Below, piece after piece: positions 56,401 through 63,964 of a stretch of 64,000 nt of DNA. The translations under genes and the position numbers were made by a program. The notes below the pieces were generated by a model, which saw only the letters and a list, made by a program, of their open reading frames with translations, was not told the DNA's origin and did no database searches. Where the stretch lies: contig NZ_JAGIBG010000006.1 in assembly GCF_017744435.1 (NCBI RefSeq), positions 1-64,000 of the forward strand, read 5' to 3'. How positions within the stretch are numbered: position 1 is the stretch's first letter; every line of letters starts with the position of its first letter. The stretch comes from Pseudomonas sp. (lineage in GTDB: Bacteria > Pseudomonadota > Gammaproteobacteria > Pseudomonadales > Pseudomonadaceae).

Positions 56401-58985
56401 TCAACGCCAACGGCACCACGGTCAGCGGCTCTGGCGAAATCGGCAGCACGGTAACCGTGCGCAACAGCCTGGGCACCGTGCTCGGCACCGCCACTGTAGG
56501 CAGCAACGGCCTGTACGTGGTCAGCCTGAGTGCGGCGCAGATCAACTTCCAGGCATTGAGCGTCACCCTCACCGATGCCGCCGGCAACACCTCCACCGCC
56601 ACCACGCTGAACGCACCGGACCTGACCCCACCTGCCAATGCCGCCAACCTGGTGATCAGCGCCGACGGCACCACCCTCACCGGCACCGGTGAGGTCGGCG
56701 CCACGGTCACCGTGCGCAGCGCCAGCGGTACCGTGTTGCAGACCGCGACCGTGCAACCCAACGGTACCTTCACCGTGACCTTGAGCCCGGCCCAGGACAA
56801 CGGGCAAGTACTCTCGGTGACCCTCACCGACCCTCGCAGCAGCACCTCAGGCGCCTCCGGCACCGTCACCATCACTGCACCGGACGTCGATGCCAACGCC
56901 CCGGTAATCGCCAGCGACAACCTGGCCACCGCCACCGTCAACCTGGCGCCGGTCACCGCCACCACCACCTACACCGACAGCTTCACCACCCTGCTGTCGG
57001 GCTTCAGCAAGACCTACACCTGGACGGTGGCGGCCGGCTCCACGGTCGACCCGACCCTGACGCTGACCACCAACAGCGTGCTGGCGCTGCTCAACAACTC
57101 CACCTTCACCCTGCAGGTGAAGGACGCCAGCGGCGCCTGGGTGACCATCGCCACCGGCAACACCCAGGGGCTGCTCGACCTGATCGTGCTGCCGCTGGGG
57201 CTACAGGTCGACATCGGCAAGCTGCAGGCTGGCGACTACCGCCTGACCGTGGCCAGTGGCGGTATCGGCCTGATAACCCAGGTCACCACCAGCCTGGACA
57301 TCGAAGCCACCAGCCTGACCCAGTTCACCGGCACCGGCACCGCCACCTCGGGCAACGTCATCACCGACCCGGGCACCAATGGCACGGTCGACGCCCTTGG
57401 CCCGGACAGCGGCGCCGTGCTGAAGATACTGGTCAACGGCACCTACGTGACCGCGGCCAGTGGCGCGGGCACCACGGTGCAGGGCCAGTACGGCACCTTG
57501 GTGATCCATGCCGACGGCAGCTACACCTACACCCCGAGCGGCAGCCCGTCGAGCGTCGGCAAGGTGGATGTGTTCAGCTACGAGCTGGTGCACCCGAACG
57601 GACTGACCGCCACGGCCAACCTCTACGTGCGCATCGACAGCCCGCAGGCCACGGAGATCTGGAACGACAGCAACCTCGGTGCGCCGGCCACGGTGGTGGA
57701 TGCCGTCAACGACGTCGACAGCAGTCACATCACCCTGGCCAACCGGGTCGACAGCAGCAGCGCCACCCTGGGCTCGCTGACCCTGCCGCTGATTGGCTCG
57801 CGCTCGGCCACCTACACCACCACGGTGGCCACCGACACCACGGCCAACCTGCAGGTGGTGGTCAACTCCGCCAACCTGCTGAGCCTGCTCAACGGCACCA
57901 CCATCCAGCTACTCAAGCTCAACACCAGCACCGGCCAGTACGTGGTGGTGCAGACGGTTGCGGGCAGCTCACTGGTCAGCCTGCTCGGTGGCGGCTCCGG
58001 CTACACCTTCCAGAACCAGGGCGCGGGTACCTACCACATCGTGGTCACCGCTGGCGGCATCGGCCTGGCCAGTTCGATCACCACCAGCCTCAACACCACC
58101 ACTACGCACCTCACCGAGTACGTGGTCAGCAGCGCCACGGTGGCCAGCGGCAACCTGATCACCGACCCGGCCGGTACCGACAACCTGGGTTCGGCACTGA
58201 CCGTGCTGAGCGTGCTGACGGCCGCCGGCACCTACACCATCCCCGGCCACAACGGGGTCAGCGTTGCCGGCACCTATGGCACGCTGCTAGTGCATGCGGA
58301 CGGCAGCTACACCTACACCCTCAACAGCGGCCTGACCTCGGCGGTGATCGGCCAGCACGACACCTTCACCTATGAGCTGACCCACCCTAACGGCACCACC
58401 GACACTGCCACGCTGACCGTCAACCTGGACAACGCTGCCGGCCTCACCACCTTCTCCGCGCTGGTGGCCGACACCAGCGACGACAGCGTGACGCTGGCCA
58501 GTGTCGCAGCCACCGCCTCCAGCGAAGTACTCGCCGGCACCGACGGCAACGACCACCTGGTCGGCAGCCAGGGCGGGCACATCACCCTGGAAGGCGGCGC
58601 TGGCAACGACATCCTCGAGGTGGTCGACCAGCACTTCGCCAGCGTCGATGGCGGCACCGGTACCGACACCCTGCTGTGGGGCGGCGGCGATGCCAGCATC
58701 GACCTGGGCACCCTGGCCGACCGTATCCACAACATCGAAGTGATCGACCTCAACGACACCAGCGCGGTGACACTGACCCTCAACCTGGCGGACGTGGTGG
58801 CAATCACCGAAACCGGCAACAACACGCTGATCATCAAGGGGGATGACAAAGACTCGGTGCACATGACGGACAACTGGACCCTGGTGGGGAACCAGACCGT
58901 CGACGGCATCGACTATAACCAGTACACGGCCCAGGAAGATCCGAGCCACCACCTCTGGGTGCAGAACAGCATCCATGTCGTCTGA
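47481..58985 (+). CDS. lapF: LapF-like giant surface adhesin exported by type I secretion
   Basis: 3,834 residues with GGGAG before the ATG. Residues 1-157: BapA/LapF-type prefix domain (IVTLKSGEKVTVGNFF, GLSLLGVGG), a Gly/Ala-rich hydrophobic stretch (about 111-140) and a Gly/Ser linker. Residues 159-3136: 35 Ig-like repeats of about 85 residues with the pattern TPPAAPT...LSADG...GTGEAGATVTVRD...LGTATV...G.F.VTL...NGQ.L.VT.TDAAGN. Residues 3137-3655: two copies of a 230-residue module ending in HADGSYTYT. From about 3687: RTX-like GTDGNDHL and GGAGNDILE and a C-terminal export signal. I see no cysteine. It matches LapF of P. putida, which supports biofilm maturation, but is much shorter than the ~6,300 residues I recall for KT2440. 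Confidence 0.92.
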   Translation: MDNIVVADKQSAVATQNAWGNITLNGPGVVQMPVAPDQVATVTRRGQDLIVTLKSGEKVTVGNFFAVDQAGVGSDMVFVGEDGTLWHANYDSTAFTGFTFDEVASLDELVAGIGVAGAGTSTFAIAGLSLLGVGGVAAAANNSRGGGSGGGSGSSPGDTTAPATPIDLLVSPDGLRLSGRGEPGTTVQVHDAAGNLVGSGLVDANGNFTVTLSPAQANGETLDVRLVDAAGNSSPPLQINAPDITPPAAPSSLAVSHDGTVLTGRAEAGSTVRVLAADGITVLGSAVVGANGAFSITLTPPQVDGQQLQVTATDAAHNTSIAGSVTAPDIVNGGDTTPPLPASGVIISADGRTVSGRGEAGTTVKVLNDQGQLIGTGTVQPDGSFTLQLTSPVVNGSSLQVTLTDAAGNVSTPSPLTAPDLLPPAQPTGLSLANGVTLSGSAEAGARVEVRDANGTLIGSGIVGPNGHFSFTLAPAQTDGEHLAISVIDAAGNRSTLLDYTVPDTTPPSIISNVIVGAGSLVVSGRGEPGATVEVRDANGTVIGTGVVTANGTFLVDLNGPVSAGETIVLVQTDAAGNPSVSLTVIVPATAVPEGPAGLVLAADGSSISGSAPAGSLVEVRDANGNLIGSVQAGNDGTFTIALSPAQANGELLDVVAIDADGNSSLPTQITAPDITPPAQASDLHLAADGITLTGRGEVGATVQVTNAQGTLLGTATVGANGYFTVTLSSAQLNGQALDVVLRDAAGNSSTANLTAPDLDGPLQPSALAVDVSGLHLTGAGQAGSIVTVRAADGSVLGTAIVGADGRFDVTLNAPQRNGEHLSVEATDALGNSAGPVSFTAPDTTPPQTVGNPSIDGAGSTVSGTGEPGATVTVRGPNGSVLGTAVVNGDGSFQVTLSTAQTNGQALTVEQRDPTGNVSAAIDLSAPDTQAPATTTGLALSADGTVLSGNGEPGAQVQVTGAGGAVLGTATVGANGSFHVTIDPPQLNGQVLTVIQTDGAGNPSPANTLTAADIEAPAVAQGLGLSADGSTLTGQGEPGATVEVRDTAGQLLGSGVVDGGGTFSVTLTPAQINGETVSVVLTDAAGNASPSAPFTADDSSAPAAPNGVQVSADGTRVQGTGEAGATVEVRNAAGDLLGSAVVAANGSFSVSLNPPQLDGQSLDVTQTDPQGHASGAAQATAPDLTPPALPTGLAISGDGLTLTGNAPGAASVTVISPTGIETTVAVNGDGSFSVPLSPALLNGETVTVVVSDAAGNATQPTSVTAADSTPPAVATDIAVSPDGGTISGRAEPGTTVIVRDGSTELGTAQVGADGTFVVQVNPPLVAGDNVQLVVHDAGNNETAVNVAGPDGSQLAAPSNLAISADGFLLTGQGTVGSLITVTSGGTTLGTGTVGSDGTFRIFFTNAQLNAQTLQVTARASAGGNPSVPAIIVAADSTPPDAPTQVTINRSGSTVSGHGEVGATVSVTDANGTLLGSGIVGSNGLFTLNLVPPQANGQNLTITQADAAGNVSLAATVQAPDLQAPDAATGLSLNNAATVVSGQGEAGATVTVRDASGNVLATGTVNQSGQFQITLPNAQTTGSPLQVTLSDAAGNVSGPASLATPDRTPPAAITNPSLSADGRQLSGNGEVGATVQVRDASGTVLGTATVGADGRFTVTFATPQATGQAIGVTQADAAGNVSPAVNVTTPDLTPPAALTNVVLNNNGLTLTGLGEAGASVTVRGPDGTIIGTGLVGANGSFTLTLTSAQLNAQHLSVTQTDASNNTSVAVSVTAPDFTAPAAPTALSLSGSGLQLNGTAEAGSTVTVRDASGNVLGTAVATGNGVFQVTLSSPQTNGQVLQVTATDAAGNVSPAAPYTAADTTPPAAVDHLAVSADGTSLAGTGEAGATVTVRAPNGSTLGTATVGADGHFTVALSPAASTGEVLSVTQADAAQNVSPAQTVTAPGNVAPDSPDNLVLSANGLVVTGSAAVGATVNVYGPNGVLLGTARVASDGTFSVTLASAQANGEVLHVSAVGSDGSVSLPATLQAPDTTAPQPLTNLALSSDGLTLTGRGEAGATVTITGQGGASLGTAVVDANGNFSVNLASAQINGQRLSAAQTDAAGNESNSVNLTAPDRVAPDAPANLAFAGGGSLLNGIGEANATVKVIAADGTVLGTAVVMANGSFQVILGTPLANGQAVQVVLTDAAGNQSSPGAITAPDTTPPAAPTELAIASDGATITGRGEAGALVTVTDPAGQQIGTAIVDASGHFTLTLNPALGNAELLGVTLTDGAGNVSPVTTLQTPDFTPPDLLTNVLINANGSVVSGSGEPGATVTVTNAAGVVLGTTTVLADGSFRVELTPAQINQQVLSVQQADPPGNISLPVTVNAPDLTPPAAAASLHLNAAGDQLSGTGEAGTTVRVYVGTTEIGTATVAANGTFVVNLSAAQLNGQLLQVTLTDASQNISPISTLSAVDITPPATVVALLNASGTQISGTGEAGAHVTVMNNLGNIVGQGTIAANGSFVINLTTAQINGQVLTIIAQDATGNPSVPLLLTAPDLVPPTEPGNLTLTGNGTLLSGTGEVGSVISVRDPSGAVVGTITVPAGGNFTVILSPAQNNGQLLSVIATDSAGNISTPAAYQTLDTAPPAAVTNLAINNTYNVLTGRGEAGATVTVSFGGVVIGTGLVDSGGNFSINLSPAPGSAASLAVTQTDAASNTSAVATFLTPLVPPPEPPVNVTLAADGLTLTGTAATGASIRVYDAAGNLIGAGSANIGNGGFSITLSAAQLNGQHLSVTSVSLLGGESQPVFITAADITPPANPVVSALSANGLVLTGTGEAGATVTVRDASGNVLGTGLVNGSGGFSINLSSAQLNGQVLSLTQADVALNVSGATSYTAPDVQAPLAPTNLAINGAGTVLTGVGEPGATVTVTNASGTSLGTALVLANGTFSVTLTATQNNGQALVVRQSDVAGNQSGSTGITAPDTTPPTAPVANINANGTTVSGSGEIGSTVTVRNSLGTVLGTATVGSNGLYVVSLSAAQINFQALSVTLTDAAGNTSTATTLNAPDLTPPANAANLVISADGTTLTGTGEVGATVTVRSASGTVLQTATVQPNGTFTVTLSPAQDNGQVLSVTLTDPRSSTSGASGTVTITAPDVDANAPVIASDNLATATVNLAPVTATTTYTDSFTTLLSGFSKTYTWTVAAGSTVDPTLTLTTNSVLALLNNSTFTLQVKDASGAWVTIATGNTQGLLDLIVLPLGLQVDIGKLQAGDYRLTVASGGIGLITQVTTSLDIEATSLTQFTGTGTATSGNVITDPGTNGTVDALGPDSGAVLKILVNGTYVTAASGAGTTVQGQYGTLVIHADGSYTYTPSGSPSSVGKVDVFSYELVHPNGLTATANLYVRIDSPQATEIWNDSNLGAPATVVDAVNDVDSSHITLANRVDSSSATLGSLTLPLIGSRSATYTTTVATDTTANLQVVVNSANLLSLLNGTTIQLLKLNTSTGQYVVVQTVAGSSLVSLLGGGSGYTFQNQGAGTYHIVVTAGGIGLASSITTSLNTTTTHLTEYVVSSATVASGNLITDPAGTDNLGSALTVLSVLTAAGTYTIPGHNGVSVAGTYGTLLVHADGSYTYTLNSGLTSAVIGQHDTFTYELTHPNGTTDTATLTVNLDNAAGLTTFSALVADTSDDSVTLASVAATASSEVLAGTDGNDHLVGSQGGHITLEGGAGNDILEVVDQHFASVDGGTGTDTLLWGGGDASIDLGTLADRIHNIEVIDLNDTSAVTLTLNLADVVAITETGNNTLIIKGDDKDSVHMTDNWTLVGNQTVDGIDYNQYTAQEDPSHHLWVQNSIHVV
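47955..56888 (+). repeat. Array of 35 imperfect tandem repeats of about 255 bp in lapF
   Basis: Repeat boundaries can be read from the recurring APD(T/L)TPP junction. Most units are 83-86 codons. Units 2 and 5 carry short linkers (VNGGD, ATAVPEG), and units 13, 14, 15, 30 and 31 are the most diverged. No two units look identical, so recent duplication or collapse is not obvious. Confidence 0.9.
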
Positions 58986-58997
58986 GGCCACGGCAAT

Positions 58998-59020
58998 CCG
59001 CCGGGCACTTCGCCCGGCGG
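58998..59020. other. GC hairpin between adhesin and exporter genes
   Basis: CCGCCGGGC (58998-59006) pairs perfectly with GCCCGGCGG (59012-59020) around ACTTC. No T run follows, so it may act as a partial terminator or RNA-processing site that lowers exporter levels relative to adhesin. Confidence 0.5.
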
Positions 59021-59048
59021 CAAGGACGAACAGCAGTAAGGGAATTTC

Positions 59049-60482
59049 GTGAAGCGAAGCAGTCCGCTGTCACCGCTGTGGCTGGGAGCCTTCGGGCTCC
59101 TGGTGTCGAACCTGAACCCGGTTGCCCAGGCAGCCGATGACATAGACCCCAGACTGCGCACCATCGGGCCGTCATTGATGCGCGACGCGCCCGATGCCAT
59201 CCCCGCCCGCCCGCCCTCCGGCCAGGCCGCCAGCAAGGGTGACCGCCTGGGGCTGGCCGAGGCAGTACTGACCGCCGCGCAGTGGCACCCGAGCATCGCC
59301 GAAGCCGTCGGTAACCTCTACAAGCAGGGCGAAGGCATCAACGTCGCCCGTGCCGGTTACTACCCACAGATTTCCGGCGGCATCCGCACTGGCTATGACT
59401 CCGGCTATGGCGGCGACCGCAACAGCCAGGCACTGAACCTGTCGTTGAAGCAGATGCTCTACGACTTCGGCAAGGTCGACAATGCCGTCAGTGCCGCCGA
59501 GGCCGCCGCTACCCGGGCCCAGGCCAATATCCTGCTGGTGGTCGACGACCTCGCCCGCGACACCGCCTACGCCTGGATCGAAACCCGTCGCTATGAACAG
59601 CTGATGGTCATCGCCCGCGACCAGATCCGTGGCGTCGGCGACATCGCTGGCATGGCTCGCCAGCGCAGCGACATGGGCGCCAGCACGCGCTCCGATGTGG
59701 TCCAGGCCGAATCGCGGGTGGAAGGCGCACGCGCCACCCTCGAGGAGTACCAGGCGCAGTACGAACGCTGGCGTTCGACCCTGGCCGAACTGCTCGGCCG
59801 CGTGGCACCGCCGGCCCTGGCCGAGGAGTCGCCAGCAGAGCTGAACCAGGCCTGCAAACGCGCTTCAGGCGGTAGCGACCGGTTGCCGGCCGTGCTGATG
59901 GCCCTGGCCTTGCGCGCCCAGTCCCAGGCCGAACTGGCCCAGGCCAAGGCCGAAGCCTATCCTACGCTGTCGCTGCAACCGCAGGTCAACCACTACCTGG
60001 ACAACGATTACAACCGCGACAACCGCAGCCTGGACCGCACCCAGGCGGGCATTTACCTGAACGTCGAGGTGCCCATCTACCAGGGTGGCGCCATCAGCGC
60101 CCGCAGCCGCGCCGCCGGCCATGCCCTGAGTGCCGCCGATTCCGCCGAAGACGCCGCGCGCCTGCAGGCCCGCCGTGGCCTGGCCGAAGCCATGGCGCAG
60201 ACGTCCGGGCTGGGCCGGCGCCTGAATTCGCTGGAAGCGCGCCAGGCCAGCATCCAGGAAGCCCGCGAACTGTATGGCAGGCAGTACCTGGACTTGGGCA
60301 CCCGCCCCTTGCTCGACCTGCTCAACGCCGAGCAGGAGATCTACCAGTCACGCTTCGAACTCGCCGGCACCCGCTCCGACCTGCTGCGCCTGGATGTCGA
60401 CTGCCTGTACAACTCCGGCGCCCTGCGTACCGCCTTCGGGCTGGAAGGGCGCAACCTGCAAGGGGTGGAAATCGAGCCATGA
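59049..60482 (+). CDS. TolC family outer-membrane channel of the adhesin exporter
   Basis: 477 residues from GTG 59049 with AAGGGAA upstream. Signal peptide ends near AQA (SNLNPVAQAADD). The rest shows two TolC repeats with alternating strands and long helices (ARAGYYPQISGGIRTGYD ... AEAYPTLSLQPQVNHYL). It forms the outer-membrane exit duct of a type I system. In P. putida the genes next to lapF have been named lapHIJ; I recall this gene as the first but do not assign the symbol. ATGA overlap with the next gene. Confidence 0.9.
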   Translation: MKRSSPLSPLWLGAFGLLVSNLNPVAQAADDIDPRLRTIGPSLMRDAPDAIPARPPSGQAASKGDRLGLAEAVLTAAQWHPSIAEAVGNLYKQGEGINVARAGYYPQISGGIRTGYDSGYGGDRNSQALNLSLKQMLYDFGKVDNAVSAAEAAATRAQANILLVVDDLARDTAYAWIETRRYEQLMVIARDQIRGVGDIAGMARQRSDMGASTRSDVVQAESRVEGARATLEEYQAQYERWRSTLAELLGRVAPPALAEESPAELNQACKRASGGSDRLPAVLMALALRAQSQAELAQAKAEAYPTLSLQPQVNHYLDNDYNRDNRSLDRTQAGIYLNVEVPIYQGGAISARSRAAGHALSAADSAEDAARLQARRGLAEAMAQTSGLGRRLNSLEARQASIQEARELYGRQYLDLGTRPLLDLLNAEQEIYQSRFELAGTRSDLLRLDVDCLYNSGALRTAFGLEGRNLQGVEIEP

Positions 60483-62647
60483 ACGATACCGTCAAGCTGA
60501 CCCAGGCCGGTCAGGCACAGAACCCGGAGCCAGCTGTGATGCACCGGCCCGATCTGGGCCCTTGGCTGGAAGTGATGCTGCAGGTCGCCCACCACTATCG
60601 CCTGGATGTCTCGCCCCAGCGCATCCGCCTGGCGGCGGTCGAAGATGCCCGCCCGCTGGATGAAATCCTCCGGCACATGGCGCGCCAGGCCGGTCTGACC
60701 TTGCGCTTCGTGCGCTACGACGCCAAGGCCCTGCGCCAGTGGCGCACGCCGCTGGTGTTGGAGCTGGACGATGGCCAGCTGGCCACGGTCGAGGCGGTGA
60801 CCGAGGAAAACGAGCTGGCCGTGGTGTTTGCCGGCGATCAGCGGCTGACCTCGCGCCTGCCTCGCGAAGCGCTCGAGGGGCGCATCAATCGCGTGGCCTT
60901 GATGCGCCCGGCACGGCCGCTGCGCGATGTGCGCACCGACGACTACACCGCGCCCTACGATCGCCACTGGTTCACCCGCATCGTGCTGCGCGACCTGCGC
61001 CCGTACGGCCAGGTGATGGTCGCCTCTTTGGTGGCCAACGTGCTGGCCCTGGCCGGGGTGCTGTTTTCCATGCAGGTGTATGACCGGGTGATCCCTGCCG
61101 AGTCCCTGCCGACCCTGTACGTGCTGTTCGGCGGCGTGGTGCTGGCGCTGGTGTTCGACTTCAGCATGCGCCTGCTGCGGCTGAAGGTCACCGACCTGCT
61201 GGGCAAGCGTGCCGACCTGCGGGTGTCCGACCTGGTCTACGGCCATGCGCTGCGCCTGCGCAATTCGGCACGGCCGAAATCCACCGGCTCGTTCATCTCG
61301 CAGTTGCGCGAGCTGGAGTCGATCCGTGACCTGATCACTTCGAGCACTGCCACGGCCTTGGCCGACCTGCCGTTCTTCCTGCTGTTCCTGCTGGTGTTCT
61401 GGTTGATCGGCGGGGTGCTGGTGATCATCCCGCTGGTGGCGCTGCTGGCCATGGTCATCCCGGGCCTGCTGGCACAGCGGCGGCTGGCGGCACTGGCCAA
61501 TGCCTCGATGCGCGAATCGTCGCTGCGCAACGCCATGCTGGTGGAGAGCATCCAGGGCCTGGACGAGATCAAGGCGCTGCAGGCCGAGGCGCGCTTCGAG
61601 CGCCAGTGGAACCAGTACAACGCCGCTTGCGCGCACACCAGCCTGCGCCTGCGCACCCTGACCAACGGCCTGGTGACCTGGACCCAGAACGTGCAGGGCG
61701 CGGTATTTGCCGTGGTCATCGTGATCGGTGCGCCGATGGTGATTGCCGGCGACCTCACCACCGGTAGCCTGGTGGCGGCCTCGATGCTGTCGTCACGGAT
61801 GATGGCACCGCTGGCGCAGCTGACCCACGTACTGACCCGCTGGCAGCAGGCCAAGGTGGCCCTGCAAGGCCTGGACAAACTGATGCAGGCGCCGGTCGAC
61901 CACCCCGAAGGCGAGGCCCGCGTGCACCTGCCGGCGATCCGTGGTGAATATGCGTTGCGCCAGGCCCACTTCCGCTACAGCCCGGAAGCGCCACCGGTGC
62001 TGAGCATCGGCCAGCTCGACATCCAGCCTGGCGAGCGCATCGCCGTGCTCGGGCGCAACGGTGCCGGCAAATCGACCCTGCTGCAGGCACTGGGCGGTGC
62101 CATGGACCTGAGCCAGGGCGAAGTCAGCCTCGACGGCATCGCCATGGCCCACCTCGACCCGGCCGACCTGCGCCGTGACGTCGGCCTGCTGGCCCAGTAC
62201 GCCCGGCTGTTCCACGGCACCCTGCGGGAAAACCTCACCCTCGGCGCCGGCCAGGCCAGCGACCAGGAGCTGGTGGCCGCGCTGGCCGCCACCGGTGCGC
62301 TGGAGTTCGTCCGCCACCTGCCCAAGGGCCTTGACCACTTGATTCTCGAAGGCGGCGTGGGCCTGTCCGGTGGACAGCGCCAGGCCCTGGTGCTGGCGCG
62401 TTTGCTGGTTCGCCAACCGCAAGTGCTGTTGCTCGATGAGCCCACCGCCTCGCTCGACGACGTCACCGAACGCAAGCTGCTGGATAACCTCGATCGCTTC
62501 TGCCAGGGCCGCACCCTGGTGATCGCCACCCACCGCCTCAGCGTGCTGCAGCGCGTGGACCGCATCATCGTGCTGGACGGCGGGCGCATCGCCATCGACG
62601 ACAAACGCGACGCTGCCCTGGCCAAGCTGCAAGGAGCGCAGGCATGA
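60479..62647 (+). CDS. Type I secretion ABC transporter (permease plus ATPase) of the adhesin exporter
   Basis: 722 residues. The N-terminal 130 residues form a degenerate C39 peptidase-like domain without the catalytic Cys, as in adhesin and RTX exporters. Membrane segments span about 160-440 (YGQVMVASLVANVLALAGV...). The ATPase has Walker A GRNGAGKST near 525, signature GLSGGQRQAL near 626, Walker B LLLDEPTA near 648 and H-loop IATHRLS near 681. Start overlaps the TolC-like stop. Confidence 0.93.
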   Translation: MNDTVKLTQAGQAQNPEPAVMHRPDLGPWLEVMLQVAHHYRLDVSPQRIRLAAVEDARPLDEILRHMARQAGLTLRFVRYDAKALRQWRTPLVLELDDGQLATVEAVTEENELAVVFAGDQRLTSRLPREALEGRINRVALMRPARPLRDVRTDDYTAPYDRHWFTRIVLRDLRPYGQVMVASLVANVLALAGVLFSMQVYDRVIPAESLPTLYVLFGGVVLALVFDFSMRLLRLKVTDLLGKRADLRVSDLVYGHALRLRNSARPKSTGSFISQLRELESIRDLITSSTATALADLPFFLLFLLVFWLIGGVLVIIPLVALLAMVIPGLLAQRRLAALANASMRESSLRNAMLVESIQGLDEIKALQAEARFERQWNQYNAACAHTSLRLRTLTNGLVTWTQNVQGAVFAVVIVIGAPMVIAGDLTTGSLVAASMLSSRMMAPLAQLTHVLTRWQQAKVALQGLDKLMQAPVDHPEGEARVHLPAIRGEYALRQAHFRYSPEAPPVLSIGQLDIQPGERIAVLGRNGAGKSTLLQALGGAMDLSQGEVSLDGIAMAHLDPADLRRDVGLLAQYARLFHGTLRENLTLGAGQASDQELVAALAATGALEFVRHLPKGLDHLILEGGVGLSGGQRQALVLARLLVRQPQVLLLDEPTASLDDVTERKLLDNLDRFCQGRTLVIATHRLSVLQRVDRIIVLDGGRIAIDDKRDAALAKLQGAQA

Positions 62648-63828
62648 GCAACCACGAACTCCCCGCGTCCTATCTGGATGGCCAGGACGACCAGGCAGTG
62701 CTGCGCGCCGGCCGCATCATCACCATTTGCGCACTCATGCTCGCTGCGTTCCTGGCCTGGGCGGCCTGGTTCGAGGTGACCGAGGTCTCCACCGGCACCG
62801 GCAAGGTCATCCCCAGTTCACGCGAGCAGGTGATCCAGTCGTTCGAAGGCGGCATTGTCGCCGAGATGAACGTGGCCGAAGGCGACCTGGTCGAGCGCGG
62901 CCAGGTGCTTGCCCAGCTCGACCCGACCAAGACCGCTTCCAGCGTTGGCGAAAGCGAAGCCAAGTACCGTGCGGCCAAGGCCAGCGTGGCGCGCCTGCGT
63001 GCCGAGGTTACCGGCAAGCCGCTGAGCTTCCCTGAAAGCCTGCGCGATTCGCCCGACCTGATCGACGCCGAAACCGCGCTTTACGAAACCCGCCGTCGCG
63101 GCCTGGAGCAGACCCTGGCCGGCATCGAGGATTCGCTGCGCCTGGTGCGCGCGGAGCTGAAGATCACCGAGAACCTGGCCAAGATGGGCGCCTCCAGCCG
63201 GGTCGAAGTGATCCGCCTGAACCGCCAGCGCTCGGAGCTGGAGCTCAAGGCCAACGAAGCCCGATCCGAGTACCTGGTGCGAGCCCGCGAAGAGCTGGCC
63301 AAGGCCAGTGCCGAAGCCGACAGCCTGTCGGAAGTGATCCGCGGGCGCAGCGATTCGCTGACCCGCCTGACCCTGCGTTCACCGGTACGCGGCATCGTCA
63401 AGGACATCGAGGTCAACACCCTGGGCGGCGTGGTGCAGCCTGGCGGGCAGGTGATGAAGATCGTGCCGATGGACGAACGCCTGCTGATCGAAACCCGCAT
63501 CGCCCCACGGGACATCGCCTTCATCCACCCCGACCAGGCGGCCAAGGTCAAGATCAGTGCCTATGACTACTCGGTGTATGGCGGGCTGGATGGCAAGGTG
63601 GTGGGGATTTCGCCGGACACCCTGCAGGACGAGGTGAAACCGGAGATCTACTACTACCGGGTGTTCATCCGCACCGAGCAGGACAGCCTGACCAACAAGG
63701 CTGGCAAGCATTTCGCGATCGTGCCGGGGATGATTGCCACGGTGGATATCCGTACGGGCGAGAAGACCATCCTCGATTACCTGATCAAACCGCTGAACCG
63801 CGCCCGCGAGGCCCTGCGCGAACGCTGA
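62644..63828 (+). CDS. HlyD family membrane-fusion protein of the adhesin exporter
   Basis: 394 residues. A single N-terminal helix (about 25-43, TICALMLAAFLAWAAWF), a lipoyl half-motif (VIPSSREQVIQSFEGGIVAE), a long coiled coil (about 105-245) and a C-terminal beta-barrel with the second lipoyl half (LTLRSPVRGIVKDIEVNTLGG). It bridges the ABC protein and the TolC-like channel. ATGA overlap with the upstream gene. A REP pair follows. Confidence 0.93.
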   Translation: MSNHELPASYLDGQDDQAVLRAGRIITICALMLAAFLAWAAWFEVTEVSTGTGKVIPSSREQVIQSFEGGIVAEMNVAEGDLVERGQVLAQLDPTKTASSVGESEAKYRAAKASVARLRAEVTGKPLSFPESLRDSPDLIDAETALYETRRRGLEQTLAGIEDSLRLVRAELKITENLAKMGASSRVEVIRLNRQRSELELKANEARSEYLVRAREELAKASAEADSLSEVIRGRSDSLTRLTLRSPVRGIVKDIEVNTLGGVVQPGGQVMKIVPMDERLLIETRIAPRDIAFIHPDQAAKVKISAYDYSVYGGLDGKVVGISPDTLQDEVKPEIYYYRVFIRTEQDSLTNKAGKHFAIVPGMIATVDIRTGEKTILDYLIKPLNRAREALRER

Positions 63829-63849
63829 TCTCATGAGCGACACAGACGC

Positions 63850-63964
63850 TGTGGGAGCCGCGCTTGCCGGCGATGGGCCGCGAAGCGGCCCCGGCAATCT
63901 GTGCAATAACCTTGAAACCTTGGGGCCGCTTCGCGGCCCATCGCCGGCAAGCACGGCTCCCACA
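63850..63964. repeat. REP pair, GGGGCCGCTTCGCGGCCC family
   Basis: Arms 63850-63892 and 63922-63964 are 43-bp inverted copies with one mismatch, running from TGTGGGAGCCG to GAAGCGGCCCC on the left. The right arm recurs at 36-78. It follows the HlyD-like gene and probably closes the lapF-exporter transcript. The 170 bp after the gene hold nothing else. Confidence 0.9.

Noticed and set aside
49224..56807. Very long open frames on the strand opposite the adhesin gene (up to about 1,300 codons).
   Set aside because: They follow the repeat period and codon bias of the adhesin, lack ribosome sites and resemble no protein; they are mirror images of a GC-rich repetitive gene.
47481..58985. The adhesin as a toxin of contact-dependent inhibition or an RTX cytolysin.
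   Set aside because: No toxin tip or immunity gene, only two short RTX-like motifs at the C-terminus, and the N-terminal and repeat design match biofilm adhesins.
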